Shown here: positions 27,334 to 35,956 of the stretch, piece after piece | Numbering within the stretch: the stretch's first letter is position 1 | How the letters are laid out: each line of letters starts with the position of its first letter | Origin: Rossellomorea aquimaris | Lineage (GTDB): Bacteria; Bacillota; Bacilli; Bacillales; Fictibacillaceae | Reading direction: 5' to 3' | Assembly: GCA_020524245.1 (NCBI GenBank) | Contig: JAIVLN010000005.1 | Location: 124,001 to 188,000 of the forward strand | DNA: 64,000 nt | Position numbers and translations under genes: made by a program | The notes under the pieces: model-generated | The model's input: only the letters and a program-made list of their open reading frames with translations | What the model was told of the DNA's origin: nothing | The model's database searches: none

Positions 27334-28590
27334 TTAAACCTCCCCTTCACCCTCTAGTTCTTCCATCCATTGTTGGAACGTTTGAGGTCCACTCTCTTCA
27401 TCTTCATTCTCTTTATTTTGTTGTCTTCCAGAAGGATTTTCTGAATTCTGCTTTTCACGATCATCATTCATCCAATCCGGCACATGGTTGCTGACCTCTA
27501 TCTGGTTTACTGTAATGTTCTGACCCTGGAGTACATGCCTAAGTTGATTCAGGTTCGTCTCGATCAACTCTTTTGCCTGTGCTGTAGAAGCGATGATCTT
27601 TGCTGCAATCTCACCGTTCCGTTGAACGATTTGAATATCTAATGCCCCGAGATTCTCAGGGAATAATTTTATGGATAATTGCGTATTCCCATTCGGTAGA
27701 GTCATGAGTCTTCCACGATTCATCAGTTTTGCCATTTCATTGACAAACCGGGCAGGTGATTCCTGTTCTTGAGGAGCATGAAGAACATATTGTTCTACTT
27801 TACTCATTAGACTCAGAGATGAAGATATGGATCCGAATGTTTGTGGTGCTTCTATCGTCATGCCTTTTGTCGGTTTGTTGACACTCGTCTGTTCGTTAAA
27901 TGTTCGGGATGCTGAATGATTTGTATGTATAAGAGCCTGGTGCTTATTTTGCAGTGCTCCCAATTCATTCGACGGTGAATTCCCCTTGTCCCCTGATTGT
28001 GTTTGCTTTAGCTGGCTTTGAACCTGATTTAACAGATGTTTCAAATTGCTTAGTTGGGGTAAATATTTACTTGTGTCCGTTTTAGTAAGGAACTTGATGA
28101 ACTCTTGCAACGTACTTTCACCTTTTCCAGTCGACTTCAGCAAATTTATAAGTTCCGAAGTCCTATGCTGCTGATCAGTAGTGTTGGTTAAAACATCTGG
28201 AGCAGGCGTTTCACCCTGACTTTGAACAAGGAAACCATTCATGCTTGATTTTGAATGGACGGTTATCGGTAAGGTTTGATCGAACTTCTTCAAAAGAGAA
28301 AGGAAGTTACCAAGTCCTAATGAATCGAGCTCTTTTTGAAGTTGGTCAACCATATCTTCCAACGTCAGTTCTGTTCCATTCTCTGCATTGATTGAACGCT
28401 TGAAATCCTCTAGCAAGGTCATCAACTGATTCACGCTTACTTTAGAAGTTTCAGATGAAGTAGCATGGGACAGGTGAGAAGCAATCATTCCTTTGAAAGA
28501 ATCGTCTTTTGTTCCTGAATGTTTCGTTTGTAAAGTCTTGTTCCCATTCATGACCATGGATTGCATCATCATCGTAGGGATCGATGTCAT
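27334..28590 (-). CDS. fliK: Flagellar hook-length control protein FliK
   Basis: FliK is exported and measures hook length, then triggers the FlhB switch. The 418-residue protein has a low-complexity N-terminal ruler rich in Ser, Thr, Gln and Asn (about 1-290) and a conserved C-terminal Flg_hook domain, with LSIKLFPENLGALDIQIVQRNG and the LNQLRHVLQGQNI segment. An acidic tail ends it. The GGGGGTG site supports ATG 28590. A second FliK-like gene (ylqG) lies at 47200-48747. Confidence 0.92.
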   Translation of the reverse strand: MTSIPTMMMQSMVMNGNKTLQTKHSGTKDDSFKGMIASHLSHATSSETSKVSVNQLMTLLEDFKRSINAENGTELTLEDMVDQLQKELDSLGLGNFLSLLKKFDQTLPITVHSKSSMNGFLVQSQGETPAPDVLTNTTDQQHRTSELINLLKSTGKGESTLQEFIKFLTKTDTSKYLPQLSNLKHLLNQVQSQLKQTQSGDKGNSPSNELGALQNKHQALIHTNHSASRTFNEQTSVNKPTKGMTIEAPQTFGSISSSLSLMSKVEQYVLHAPQEQESPARFVNEMAKLMNRGRLMTLPNGNTQLSIKLFPENLGALDIQIVQRNGEIAAKIIASTAQAKELIETNLNQLRHVLQGQNITVNQIEVSNHVPDWMNDDREKQNSENPSGRQQNKENEDEESGPQTFQQWMEELEGEGEV

Positions 28591-28621
28591 TTTTGTTCAC
28601 CCCCTTTCAATTCATTTGAAT

Positions 28622-29182
28622 TTAACCATTCGTTAGAAGTTTCGTGAGTTCTGCTGCTGTAGCAGGATCCATTTCAGCTAAAATCGCAGCCTGTGCATCC
28701 GTCTCTAAGTTGGTCAGAATGATAGCAGCTTCAGATTTACCCATCGTTTCGAATATCTGTGCGGCATTTCCTGCCGGCATTGCGCTGTATACTTCCGATA
28801 ATCGATCTAAAGAACTCTTCTGGTCGGCTTGTTCTGACTCTTTATCTTGTAATTGGTTCTTCAATCGGGCAATGTCGGATTGTTGTTGCTTGATGACTTC
28901 CTCTTGCTTCAAGACTTCAGTTTCCGCTTTTTCATTTTTCGCTTGTAAGGTCTTCACTTGACTTTCCAATGTCAAAATCATTTCTTCTCTTGAACGTTCT
29001 TTCACATCCGTTGGTTCAACCCACTCCGAAATGATGGGGACGTTAGCGGCATAATTTTTACCTTTATCAATCAAGTTCACGCCCAACAGTGAGAAAATGA
29101 TAACAGTTAAGGAAGCTGCGAATAAGAGCGGAATGACGATAACTAGCAAAAACCATAAGGCTTTATTCGGTTTCTTCTCCAA
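28622..29182 (-). CDS. MotE/YlxF-like membrane protein with MgtE N-like domain
   Basis: This gene holds the place of B. subtilis ylxF between fliJ and fliK. The 186-residue protein has one N-terminal membrane segment (about 8-35), a coiled coil (about 65-120, rich in Glu, Gln and Lys) and a C-terminal MgtE-N-like domain (YSAMPAGNAAQIFETM, ILAEMDPATAAELTKLL). Proteins of this design, called MotE in some genomes, are linked to FliJ-FliK export steps or stators. TTG 29182 is favoured by AGGTG six bases upstream; GTG 29191 is possible. Confidence 0.82.
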   Translation of the reverse strand: MEKKPNKALWFLLVIVIPLLFAASLTVIIFSLLGVNLIDKGKNYAANVPIISEWVEPTDVKERSREEMILTLESQVKTLQAKNEKAETEVLKQEEVIKQQQSDIARLKNQLQDKESEQADQKSSLDRLSEVYSAMPAGNAAQIFETMGKSEAAIILTNLETDAQAAILAEMDPATAAELTKLLTNG

Positions 29183-29187
29183 TGACC

Positions 29188-29634
29188 TCACCTGATTCCA
29201 TTTGTCGTATGTCGTAAAACTGCAAGTTCATCGGTGATCTTCGTCTCTTCTGACTTTACATATTCCTGATACCGACCAAACTGTTTTTCCTTTAGCTTTT
29301 CATACTTCTTTACATCGATGGTCTGACTCACTAATCGCTCATGAGTTTGATTCATGTTGTCTCTAGCTTGTTGTAATTTCATCTGAAGAAGTTTCACTTG
29401 TCCATCCAATCGATCGATAAAGTAATTGATCTGTTGGATGTTCCTCACTTGCTCTCCATGCTGAATTCGTTGAGATTGTTCTTCTATTAATATTTCCTTT
29501 TTCTTTAGGAGCCCATACAACTCGTATCCGACCTCTTCGAATACTGTTTGACTTTCCATATACTCCTTATGTGTACGCTCTTTTTCATGATGTTTATAAT
29601 CCAGTACTTGATCCATCCTAAATTGAAAACTCAC
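29188..29634 (-). CDS. fliJ: Flagellar export chaperone-like stalk protein FliJ
   Basis: FliJ is a coiled-coil stalk of the FliI ATPase ring and helps pass substrates to FlhA. The 148-residue protein is almost wholly helical with heptads of Glu, Gln and Lys and starts FQFRMDQVLDYKHHEKER. GTG 29634 is chosen because AGGGG lies eight bases upstream; the GTG at 29643 overlaps the fliI stop inside the site. Sequence conservation is low, so position and coiled coil carry the assignment. Confidence 0.88.
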   Translation of the reverse strand: MSFQFRMDQVLDYKHHEKERTHKEYMESQTVFEEVGYELYGLLKKKEILIEEQSQRIQHGEQVRNIQQINYFIDRLDGQVKLLQMKLQQARDNMNQTHERLVSQTIDVKKYEKLKEKQFGRYQEYVKSEETKITDELAVLRHTTNGIR

Positions 29635-29639
29635 GATCT

Positions 29640-30953
29640 TCACCCCTCATGAAAAAGTCTTGCAAGTTCTTCTGCGGATTGTGCTGCTGTTACGTCTTCA
29701 TAAGTTTCTTGTCGAAGATATTCCATGATCCTCGGTTGGTATGCGATTGCCTCATCCACTTTCTTGGAAGTCCCGGTCTTGTATGCACCGATAGAGATGA
29801 GGTCTTCTGATTCAGCATAAGCGGATAATAATTCCCGACCTTTTGATGCGAATGCGATATGCTCTGGACTTGCAATGTTGTTCATCACTCGACTGACGCT
29901 TTTCAGAACGTTGATCGATGGAAAATGTCCTTTATTGGCTAAGTTCCGATCCAATACAATGTGTCCATCCAGTATTCCTCGAACAGTATCAGCAATGGGT
30001 TCATTCATATCATCACCATCTACAAGTACTGTATAGAATGCGGTGATACTACCATTCATACTCGTTCCTGACCGTTCCAAAAGCTTAGGGAGTGAGGCGA
30101 ATACAGACGGTGTATATCCTTTTGTTGCAGGTGGTTCTCCTACCGCTAGTCCGATTTCCCTTTGAGCCATGGCGACCCGGGTGACAGAGTCCATCATGAG
30201 CATGACGTTCTTACCTTGATCTCGGAAATACTCTGCCAGTGTCGTTGCAGTGAGTGCCCCTTTAATCCGTAATAAGGCCGGTTGGTCAGAAGTCGCTGCG
30301 ACAACGATGGACTTCTTCAATCCTTCATCACCGAGGTCATGTTCAACAAACTCCCTTACTTCACGACCACGTTCACCGATTAAGGCGATGATGTTCACAT
30401 CTGCACTCGATTGTCGAGCAATCATGCCTAGAAGTGTACTTTTCCCTACTCCACTACCAGCAAAAATACCGACTCGTTGACCATTCCCAATGGAAAGAAA
30501 GCTATCGATTGCTCTTACCCCACAACTAATCTGTTCCGAAATCCTCGGTCGGTGCATCGGATTCGGTGGTAGCGTATCAGTCAGCCTTGATGACAAACCG
30601 AATGGTAAGGATTCACCATCCAACGGTTTTCCTAAGCCATCAAGCACTTGCCCGATTAATGCTTCACCCGCTTTGATTTGTAAAGGTTTTCCTGTTGCTT
30701 CTACAAGACTTCCTGGTGAAATTTCCTGGATGGAAGTGAAAGGCATCAGCAATACATTCTCTTCACGAAACCCTACCACTTCTGCAGGTATTCGTTTATG
30801 TAATCCTTCTCCGGTATGGATATAACAAACATCTCCAATGGACGTTCTAGGTCCTTTCGATTCAATCATGAGACCGATTACACGATTAACCTTTCCATAC
30901 CGTTTATAAGGATCGATTTTATCAAGTGACTCCAGAACCCGAGTGATGTCCAT
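29640..30953 (-). CDS. fliI: Flagellum-specific ATPase FliI
   Basis: FliI is the F1-beta-like ATPase that drives early steps of flagellar export. Walker A AGSGVGKST is near residue 165, the ERGREVREF block near 195, Walker B VMLMMDSVTR near 245 and the GEPPATKGYTPSVF signature follows. The 437-residue length is normal. ATG 30953 has AGGTG six bases upstream and lies inside the end of fliH (32-base overlap). Confidence 0.96.
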   Translation of the reverse strand: MDITRVLESLDKIDPYKRYGKVNRVIGLMIESKGPRTSIGDVCYIHTGEGLHKRIPAEVVGFREENVLLMPFTSIQEISPGSLVEATGKPLQIKAGEALIGQVLDGLGKPLDGESLPFGLSSRLTDTLPPNPMHRPRISEQISCGVRAIDSFLSIGNGQRVGIFAGSGVGKSTLLGMIARQSSADVNIIALIGERGREVREFVEHDLGDEGLKKSIVVAATSDQPALLRIKGALTATTLAEYFRDQGKNVMLMMDSVTRVAMAQREIGLAVGEPPATKGYTPSVFASLPKLLERSGTSMNGSITAFYTVLVDGDDMNEPIADTVRGILDGHIVLDRNLANKGHFPSINVLKSVSRVMNNIASPEHIAFASKGRELLSAYAESEDLISIGAYKTGTSKKVDEAIAYQPRIMEYLRQETYEDVTAAQSAEELARLFHEG

Positions 30954-31725
30954 TCTGTTCACCTACAAGCTCTAATAGTTTTTCTTTCAGTTCTGCCAGC
31001 TGACTATCAATTGAAGCATCAATCTGTCCATACTTGGTTTCTATGACACAACCATGGTCCGTTATTGAATCATCTGGGTAAACAATGATTTCTGTGTTGA
31101 AGATTCTTGATAAGTTTTTAGCCAGCTCGACTGATAAAGTGAAGTGTTTTGGTGGAACAAACAGTTTGATATCCTCTTCTTGTTTCACCTGACTCAACGC
31201 TTCACTAATGAATGTCTTCCATTTGTCCTCGAAATCCAATGTCTCACCGATGATTTTTCTTGCAACAGAAATACTTAGTTCTATCAACTCCGGTTCGCAT
31301 TCCATCATCTTTTGATGATGATGGGATTGCGCACTAGCGAGGATTCGATTTGCCTCTGCAATTAAAGACGCGTATTCCTCTTCTCCAACTTTCTGACCTT
31401 GCTTGTAACCATCTTGATAACCTTTTTCAGCTGCCTCTTGTTCAGCTTTTGAGATATAGGACTGCAGGTCAGATTCTTTTTGAGCAAGTTCTTCCATTTT
31501 CCGGTTCATCTCATTATGAGCTTCTGAAACGAGACGTTCTGCTTCTTGTCTTGCTTCTGCAAGAAGTCTTTCTGCGTCTTGCTCAGCCGATTTTCTCATA
31601 ATGGACTCGTGAGTGGGCTGCTCAATCATGGATTCCTTTGATTGGAAAGCACTCAATCGTTTGATTTCCACAGGCTTTGTATCACTGTTCTGAATTACAG
31701 GGGAAAATTTGATAACTCTAGACAA
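30922..31725 (-). CDS. fliH: Flagellar export regulator FliH
   Basis: FliH binds and restrains FliI and anchors it at the C-ring. The 267-residue protein has a long coiled coil rich in Glu, Ala and Gln (about 45-115), the GYQDGYKQGQKVGEEEY Gly-spaced segment, and a C-terminal V-ATPase E-like domain. TTG 31725 is preferred: GGAGGAG lies nine bases upstream within fliG, and MSRVIKFSP fits relatives. It overlaps fliG by 8 bases and fliI by 32. Confidence 0.92.
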   Translation of the reverse strand: MSRVIKFSPVIQNSDTKPVEIKRLSAFQSKESMIEQPTHESIMRKSAEQDAERLLAEARQEAERLVSEAHNEMNRKMEELAQKESDLQSYISKAEQEAAEKGYQDGYKQGQKVGEEEYASLIAEANRILASAQSHHHQKMMECEPELIELSISVARKIIGETLDFEDKWKTFISEALSQVKQEEDIKLFVPPKHFTLSVELAKNLSRIFNTEIIVYPDDSITDHGCVIETKYGQIDASIDSQLAELKEKLLELVGEQNGHHSGSGVT

Positions 31726-32731
31726 TGATATCGTCTCCTCCACCACGTGCAATTACAACTTCTCCAGCCTCTTCCAACCTTCGAATGATCGAAACGATTC
31801 TTGATTGAGCTTCTTCTACATCCCTTAAACGGACAGGGCCCATATACTCCATTTCTTCCTGGAAGTTTTCGACCATCCTTTTCGACATGTTCTGGAATAC
31901 AATTTCTTTCACTTCTTCACTTGCAGCCTTTAGTGAGAGTAATAGATCTTCATTCGGGAGTTCTCGAATGACACGTTGAATGGAACGGCTATCCAACGTG
32001 ACGATATCTTCGAAGACGAACATTCTTTTCTTGATTTCTTCTGCCAGGTCAGGATCTTGAACTTCCAATGCATCCAAAATCGTACGCTCCGTGCTTCGAT
32101 CTACTCCGTTAAGCACTTCTACAACCGCTTCAATACCCCCAGCTTGTGTGAAGTCCTGGGTGACAGTTGTAGAAAGTTTTTGCTCCAGAATCTGCTCAAT
32201 TTCTGTAATGACTTCAGGTGATGTTCGGTCCATCAATGCAATCCTTTTGGCTACATCTGCTTGAACTTCTTGAGGCAGCTCTGACAGTATTTGTGCAGAT
32301 TGGGTTGAATCCAAATATGATAATACGAGTGCAATCGTCTGAGGATGTTCATTCTGGATAAAGTTCAAAATCTGTCCTGGATCGGCTTTTCTGGCAAAAT
32401 CAAACGGACGAACCTGCAAAGTGGACGTCAACCGCTGTATGATCGACGACGCTTCATTCGAGCCGAGGGCTTTTTCCAGTACCGTCTTGGCGTATCCGAT
32501 TCCACCTTGAGTGATGTATTCTTGGGCTAATGCGATTTGATGGAATTCATCAATGATGTCTTCTTTCACTGTAGAATCGACTTTTCTTACATTCGATATT
32601 TCTAATGTCAATCGTTCGATTTCCTCTTCAGTTAAGTGCTTATAAATCTGGGCGGATACGTCAGGTCCTAATGAGATTAACAGGACCGCAGCCTTTTCTC
32701 TTCCAGATAACTTTTGTAATCCCCTTACCAC
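31718..32731 (-). CDS. fliG: Flagellar motor switch protein FliG
   Basis: FliG forms the torque ring that meets the MotA stator. The 337-residue protein has three armadillo-like domains: LSGREKAAVLLISLG at the N-terminus, the EHPQ motif (NEHPQTIALVLSYLD) in the middle and the charged torque helix DLLLSLKAASEEVKEIVFQNM near residue 285. A GTG start at 32731 follows GGAGGAGGACCA. It lies 11 bases after fliF. Confidence 0.97.
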   Translation of the reverse strand: MVRGLQKLSGREKAAVLLISLGPDVSAQIYKHLTEEEIERLTLEISNVRKVDSTVKEDIIDEFHQIALAQEYITQGGIGYAKTVLEKALGSNEASSIIQRLTSTLQVRPFDFARKADPGQILNFIQNEHPQTIALVLSYLDSTQSAQILSELPQEVQADVAKRIALMDRTSPEVITEIEQILEQKLSTTVTQDFTQAGGIEAVVEVLNGVDRSTERTILDALEVQDPDLAEEIKKRMFVFEDIVTLDSRSIQRVIRELPNEDLLLSLKAASEEVKEIVFQNMSKRMVENFQEEMEYMGPVRLRDVEEAQSRIVSIIRRLEEAGEVVIARGGGDDIIV

Positions 32732-32742
32732 TGGTCCTCCTC

Positions 32743-34323
32743 CTATTCATCAGATAGCCATGAACGTAATAGCTTGGCAAATTCATCTGGCTTGTCCTTG
32801 GCTAATTTCTCTAGCTGTTGTTTGCGAGTGGTTTCTTCCGATCGTTGAGGCTGTAAATCCGGTACTTCCTCAACCTGATAATTGATTGGACTGTAATCCT
32901 CAGGCTCATCCGATTCTTTTCTTTTTCTAAGTAGAAGGATAATCAATAAGATGATCAGTACGAGTAGGACGCCTCCAACAAAGTAGATCCAAGTCGGAAT
33001 AACAGGTGTAGGCTCCGGCATGTTCATTTTCCCTTCAAAGGACTGAGCCGATACGATGATCTTCTGTTGAACTTCTTCATCAGTAATTTCATTGGATATG
33101 TCTTTTGAAATCGTCGTTCGAACAATACTGCTTAACACTTGTTCGATATCATTAATCCGTTCAGCGGGTAAAGAATTGAGGTCATCTGGTGTTGGCGGCT
33201 CTACCATGACCTGGATCCCGATATCCCGGATCTCATACGGAGCTTCTTCAACTTCTTTATGTATTCTGTTCACTTCACTGTTAATACGCTCTTCAATACG
33301 TTGGTAATCTCCAGATCCTCCATCTTCACCTTGATAAGACGGAATGTCATCTTCACCAGTTCCTGCCACCCCTCCTGGAGGTGCACCGTTCCCGGTGTAT
33401 GTTTCACGGATACGCTCCACGCTCATCTGTATACCTTCCATTTTGTCTTTATCGACAGGCTCAACAAGCTCCTCTTGTCTCTTTTCTTTCGTAAAATCGA
33501 TGTCAGTCGTCACAGATACGACGACCTTTTCAGGACCCATCATGGTAGCAAGCATTCTCTGAATGTTTCGTTGCAAATCCTTCTCGATATCCTCTTTAAT
33601 CGTCTTCTGCTGTTCATATGCAGTCAATGCGTTAGATTGCTCATTTGGATTATTCAGGTCAAAATAGTTAAAATATTGATCCATGATGACGATATTATCG
33701 ATAGGCAATGACGGAACACTTTTCGAAACCAAGTGATACAAAGCATTCACTTGTTGCTGCTTCAATGTATATCCTGGCTTTAAATCAAGTACGACAGAAG
33801 CTGAAGCAGACTGTTCAGCATCTGTGAGCCATACATTTTCTTTCGGTAAATTAATCATGACTTTGGAATTTTGAACGCCGTCTATACTTCCGATCAACTC
33901 TTGAAGTTCAGTTTGCATCGCAGCACGTTCCAGAACCCCGAATTCTTTATCTGTCATTCCAAACCCGTTGTTTTCACCAAAGAATTCATAATTGATTGCG
34001 CCACTTTTAGGTGTACCCTCAGCAGCAAGTTCGACCTTCAACGCATCCACTTGCTGATCGGGCACCAAGATTACCGTGCCGTTACTAGAAATCTCATAAG
34101 GAATTCCCTTTGCTTCTAGGCTGCTTTTCACTTGCCCGGTTTCTTCCGGGGAGAGTCCGCTATACAATGGAACATATTGATCGTTTGAAATGATGACCGT
34201 TAGTATGGTGACGAAGGCGAATAACCCGATGATTGAACCAAGGATCAACGCTTTTTGTTTCTTTGAACGTTCATTCCAATATTGCAACATTTGTGTCTTG
34301 TATGACGTGATCTTTTCGTTCAT
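32743..34323 (-). CDS. fliF: Flagellar MS-ring protein FliF
   Basis: FliF builds the MS ring, the base for the switch and export gate. It has two membrane helices (about 25-45 and 445-465), two ring-building domains between them (PLYSGLSPEETGQVKSSLEA and VMINLPKENVW), a Gly-rich loop (GAPPGGVAGTG) and the C-terminal FliG-binding tail (KDKPDEFAKLLRSWL). ATG 34323 has GGGGG five bases upstream and yields 526 residues; an in-frame start 16 codons earlier falls in a hairpin. Confidence 0.96.
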   Translation of the reverse strand: MNEKITSYKTQMLQYWNERSKKQKALILGSIIGLFAFVTILTVIISNDQYVPLYSGLSPEETGQVKSSLEAKGIPYEISSNGTVILVPDQQVDALKVELAAEGTPKSGAINYEFFGENNGFGMTDKEFGVLERAAMQTELQELIGSIDGVQNSKVMINLPKENVWLTDAEQSASASVVLDLKPGYTLKQQQVNALYHLVSKSVPSLPIDNIVIMDQYFNYFDLNNPNEQSNALTAYEQQKTIKEDIEKDLQRNIQRMLATMMGPEKVVVSVTTDIDFTKEKRQEELVEPVDKDKMEGIQMSVERIRETYTGNGAPPGGVAGTGEDDIPSYQGEDGGSGDYQRIEERINSEVNRIHKEVEEAPYEIRDIGIQVMVEPPTPDDLNSLPAERINDIEQVLSSIVRTTISKDISNEITDEEVQQKIIVSAQSFEGKMNMPEPTPVIPTWIYFVGGVLLVLIILLIILLLRKRKESDEPEDYSPINYQVEEVPDLQPQRSEETTRKQQLEKLAKDKPDEFAKLLRSWLSDE

Positions 34324-34340
34324 TTTATCCCCCGGTCGTC

Positions 34341-34369
34341 GTCCATTTAAAAAAATATTTTCAATGGAC
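34341..34369 (-). other. 7-bp hairpin in the AT-rich fliE-fliF gap
   Basis: GTCCATT (34341-34347) pairs with AATGGAC (34363-34369), loop 15 bases of mostly A and T. It lies in a 106-base gap that is strikingly AT-rich, in an operon where gaps are usually under 30 bases. The fliF ribosome site is just downstream. Processing, stability or an internal start are possible. Confidence 0.45.
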
Positions 34370-34429
34370 ATAAAACATTTTCACATTTCGAAAGTTATGT
34401 ACGAATAAATTAATAGTTTATATTTGCAA

Positions 34430-34723
34430 TTAAACTTGCATTCTCATTACTTCTTGGTAGGCTTCAATAGCCTTATTACGCACTTCAACAGCGGTTTGCA
34501 GCGTAACACTTGCCTTTTCCGCTGTAATCATCACATTATGTAGGTTATCCGTCTTTCCGGAGATCAGCTTCTCCGTTTCGATATCCGACTTAATCTGTGC
34601 GTCATTAACTTTTTTCAACATCTCTTTGAATGATGATGCCATTTCAGTACGCGCTTGGTCAGGTGTTGCGCTTTTGACAACTGTCTGATTGGCCAGTTTG
34701 TTCATCAATGAAACGGATTCCAT
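34430..34723 (-). CDS. fliE: Flagellar hook-basal body complex protein FliE
   Basis: FliE joins the MS ring to the proximal rod. The 97-residue protein has the family segments FKEMLKKVNDAQ, SDIETEKLISG, and the C-terminal MITAEKASVTLQTAVEVRNKAIEAYQEVMRM read in short blocks. A GGAG site precedes the ATG, and 26 bases separate it from flgC. An unusually long AT-rich gap follows it. Confidence 0.95.
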   Translation of the reverse strand: MESVSLMNKLANQTVVKSATPDQARTEMASSFKEMLKKVNDAQIKSDIETEKLISGKTDNLHNVMITAEKASVTLQTAVEVRNKAIEAYQEVMRMQV

Positions 34724-34749
34724 ATATCATCTTCTCCTATGAACAGATT

Positions 34750-35196
34750 TTATCTACCGATTTCCAACGCTTTCATATACATACCTTTTGCTGCATTCAT
34801 CACAGTAACATTCGCCTCATATGAACGGGTTGAACTCATCAAGTCCACCATTTCCTTCAATGGATCAACGTTCGGAAGTCTTACATAACCTTGATCATCC
34901 GCATCTGGATGGTTGGGCTGGTAGACCAGCTTGAATGGTTGTTCATCCTCCCGTAATTCTACAGCTTTGACGCCTTCCATCGGTGTGTTGTTTTGAGCTT
35001 TAGACAACATTGATTGGAAACTTGTCGACTTTGGTTGAAGAACCACCATCTTTCTCCTATAGGGCTGCCATTCACCATTGACAAATTCTCCTCGAGTCGT
35101 ATCCGCATTGGCTATGTTCGAAGATGCTACATCCATCCTCAATCTTTGTGCTGTCAGGGCAGAAGCTGAAATATTTATTGAATCAAACATCCCCAT
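34750..35196 (-). CDS. flgC: Flagellar proximal rod protein FlgC
   Basis: FlgC is a proximal rod subunit. The 148-residue protein has the N-terminal rod motif SALTAQRLRMDVASSNIAN with ADTT, a central YVRLPNVDPLKEMVDLM segment, and the C-terminal VTVMNAAKGMYMKALEI. The start at 35196 has GGGAGGT nine bases upstream. It follows flgB by 3 bases. Confidence 0.96.
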   Translation of the reverse strand: MGMFDSINISASALTAQRLRMDVASSNIANADTTRGEFVNGEWQPYRRKMVVLQPKSTSFQSMLSKAQNNTPMEGVKAVELREDEQPFKLVYQPNHPDADDQGYVRLPNVDPLKEMVDLMSSTRSYEANVTVMNAAKGMYMKALEIGR

Positions 35197-35199
35197 CTA

Positions 35200-35586
35200 T
35201 CATCTACCTCCCTTCAACACCATTTTCATAGAGTTCATTTTTCCATTTAATCTCTGAACAAGTGCTTGATAATGCAATTGGTTTTCTGCTAGTTTCGCCA
35301 TCTCTTGATCGACGTCCACATTATTTCCATTATGTGAATAAGAAGAATTTTGGTTCGTCCTTATTTGATGGGAAGAAGTTGAATTCGATTCAGAAGAGAA
35401 AGGCACATGTTTCGCATCTGTCCGATAAGCCTTGAGGGACTCATTGAACGTCTGCCGGAATTCCACCGATTTGGCTTTATAATTAGGTGTATCAGCGTTC
35501 GCAATATTGTTGGCGATTGCCTTTTGATTTGCAGAACGATAGTTTAATGCATGTTCAAGATGTCGAATCATACCTGAATCTAGCAT
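35200..35586 (-). CDS. flgB: Flagellar proximal rod protein FlgB, first gene of the fla/che operon
   Basis: FlgB is the first proximal rod subunit. The 128-residue protein has LEHALNYRSANQKAIANNIANADTPNYKAK read across residues 10-40, a Ser/Asn-rich middle, and the C-terminal MAKLAENQLHYQALVQRLNGK. An AAGGAGG site precedes ATG 35586. It is the first gene after codY, behind a 370-base control region with terminator, promoter and candidate operator sites. Confidence 0.96.
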   Translation of the reverse strand: MLDSGMIRHLEHALNYRSANQKAIANNIANADTPNYKAKSVEFRQTFNESLKAYRTDAKHVPFSSESNSTSSHQIRTNQNSSYSHNGNNVDVDQEMAKLAENQLHYQALVQRLNGKMNSMKMVLKGGR

Positions 35587-35606
35587 ATCTATCCTCCTTA
35601 TAGTAA

Positions 35607-35621
35607 AATTTCCTTAAAATC
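35607..35621 (-). promoter_or_regulatory. CodY-box-like sequence in the flgB leader
   Basis: The minus strand reads GATTTTAAGGAAATT, which agrees with the CodY consensus AATTTTCWGAAAATT at 12 of 15 positions. It lies between the flgB -10 element and the ribosome site, where a bound repressor could block transcription. CodY represses fla/che in B. subtilis, and codY is the next gene upstream. Binding is inferred only. Confidence 0.4.
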
Positions 35622-35649
35622 CAACAATTTCTAAGTTCCTTTCAGATGT

Positions 35650-35678
35650 ATTTTATAGAAATAAACTGTAACTGTCTA
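35650..35678 (-). promoter_or_regulatory. SigA-type promoter of the fla/che operon
   Basis: Minus-strand TAGACA (35673-35678), 17 bases, TAAAAT (35650-35655), about 65 bases before the flgB ATG. No convincing SigD element (TAAA-N15-GCCGATAT) was found in the same gap. Confidence 0.6.
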
Positions 35679-35688
35679 TGTAATTTCC

Positions 35689-35756
35689 GACATTTCGATT
35701 TTTTTCGATATAAAGCCCCATTAAAAAAACAGGACTATTTGCTCATTCGACATTTA
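35689..35756 (-). promoter_or_regulatory. Two DegU-like half-sites upstream of flgB
   Basis: GACATTTA (35749-35756) matches the DegU half-site pattern GNCATTTA exactly; GACATTTC (35689-35696) matches at 7 of 8 and starts 11 bases upstream of the -35 element. They are exactly 60 bp apart, same orientation. A related ATTCGACA occurs at 35745-35752 and again at 35818-35825. DegU-P controls fla/che in B. subtilis. Confidence 0.4.
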
Positions 35757-35910
35757 TGGTATTGCATTACTATCTATTCTCTATTTTAAACGGCATCACC
35801 TGCCAAGAGATATTAAGATTCGACAAATTTCTAAGATTTTAAAGTTTCTTTAAACGCTAACGTTGGCTCTAGTGCAACTAGGATATCCCTTCAAAAAACT
35901 GATAGAAAAT

Positions 35911-35940
35911 AAAAAAGACTAGACCCGACTGGGCCTAGCC
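35911..35940 (-). terminator. Intrinsic terminator after codY
   Basis: A 10-bp stem with two G-U pairs (35917-35926 with 35931-35940) and a 4-base loop is followed on the minus strand by TTTTTTATTTTC. It isolates the xerC-hslVU-codY unit from the fla/che operon. The rest of the 35587-35910 gap is AT-rich control DNA without a gene. Confidence 0.85.
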
Positions 35941-35956
35941 TCTTGCATGCTTAGCG

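Noticed and set aside
35587-35910. SigD-dependent promoter upstream of flgB as in B. subtilis
   Set aside because: No TAAA-N15-GCCGATAT-like pair with acceptable match was found on the minus strand.
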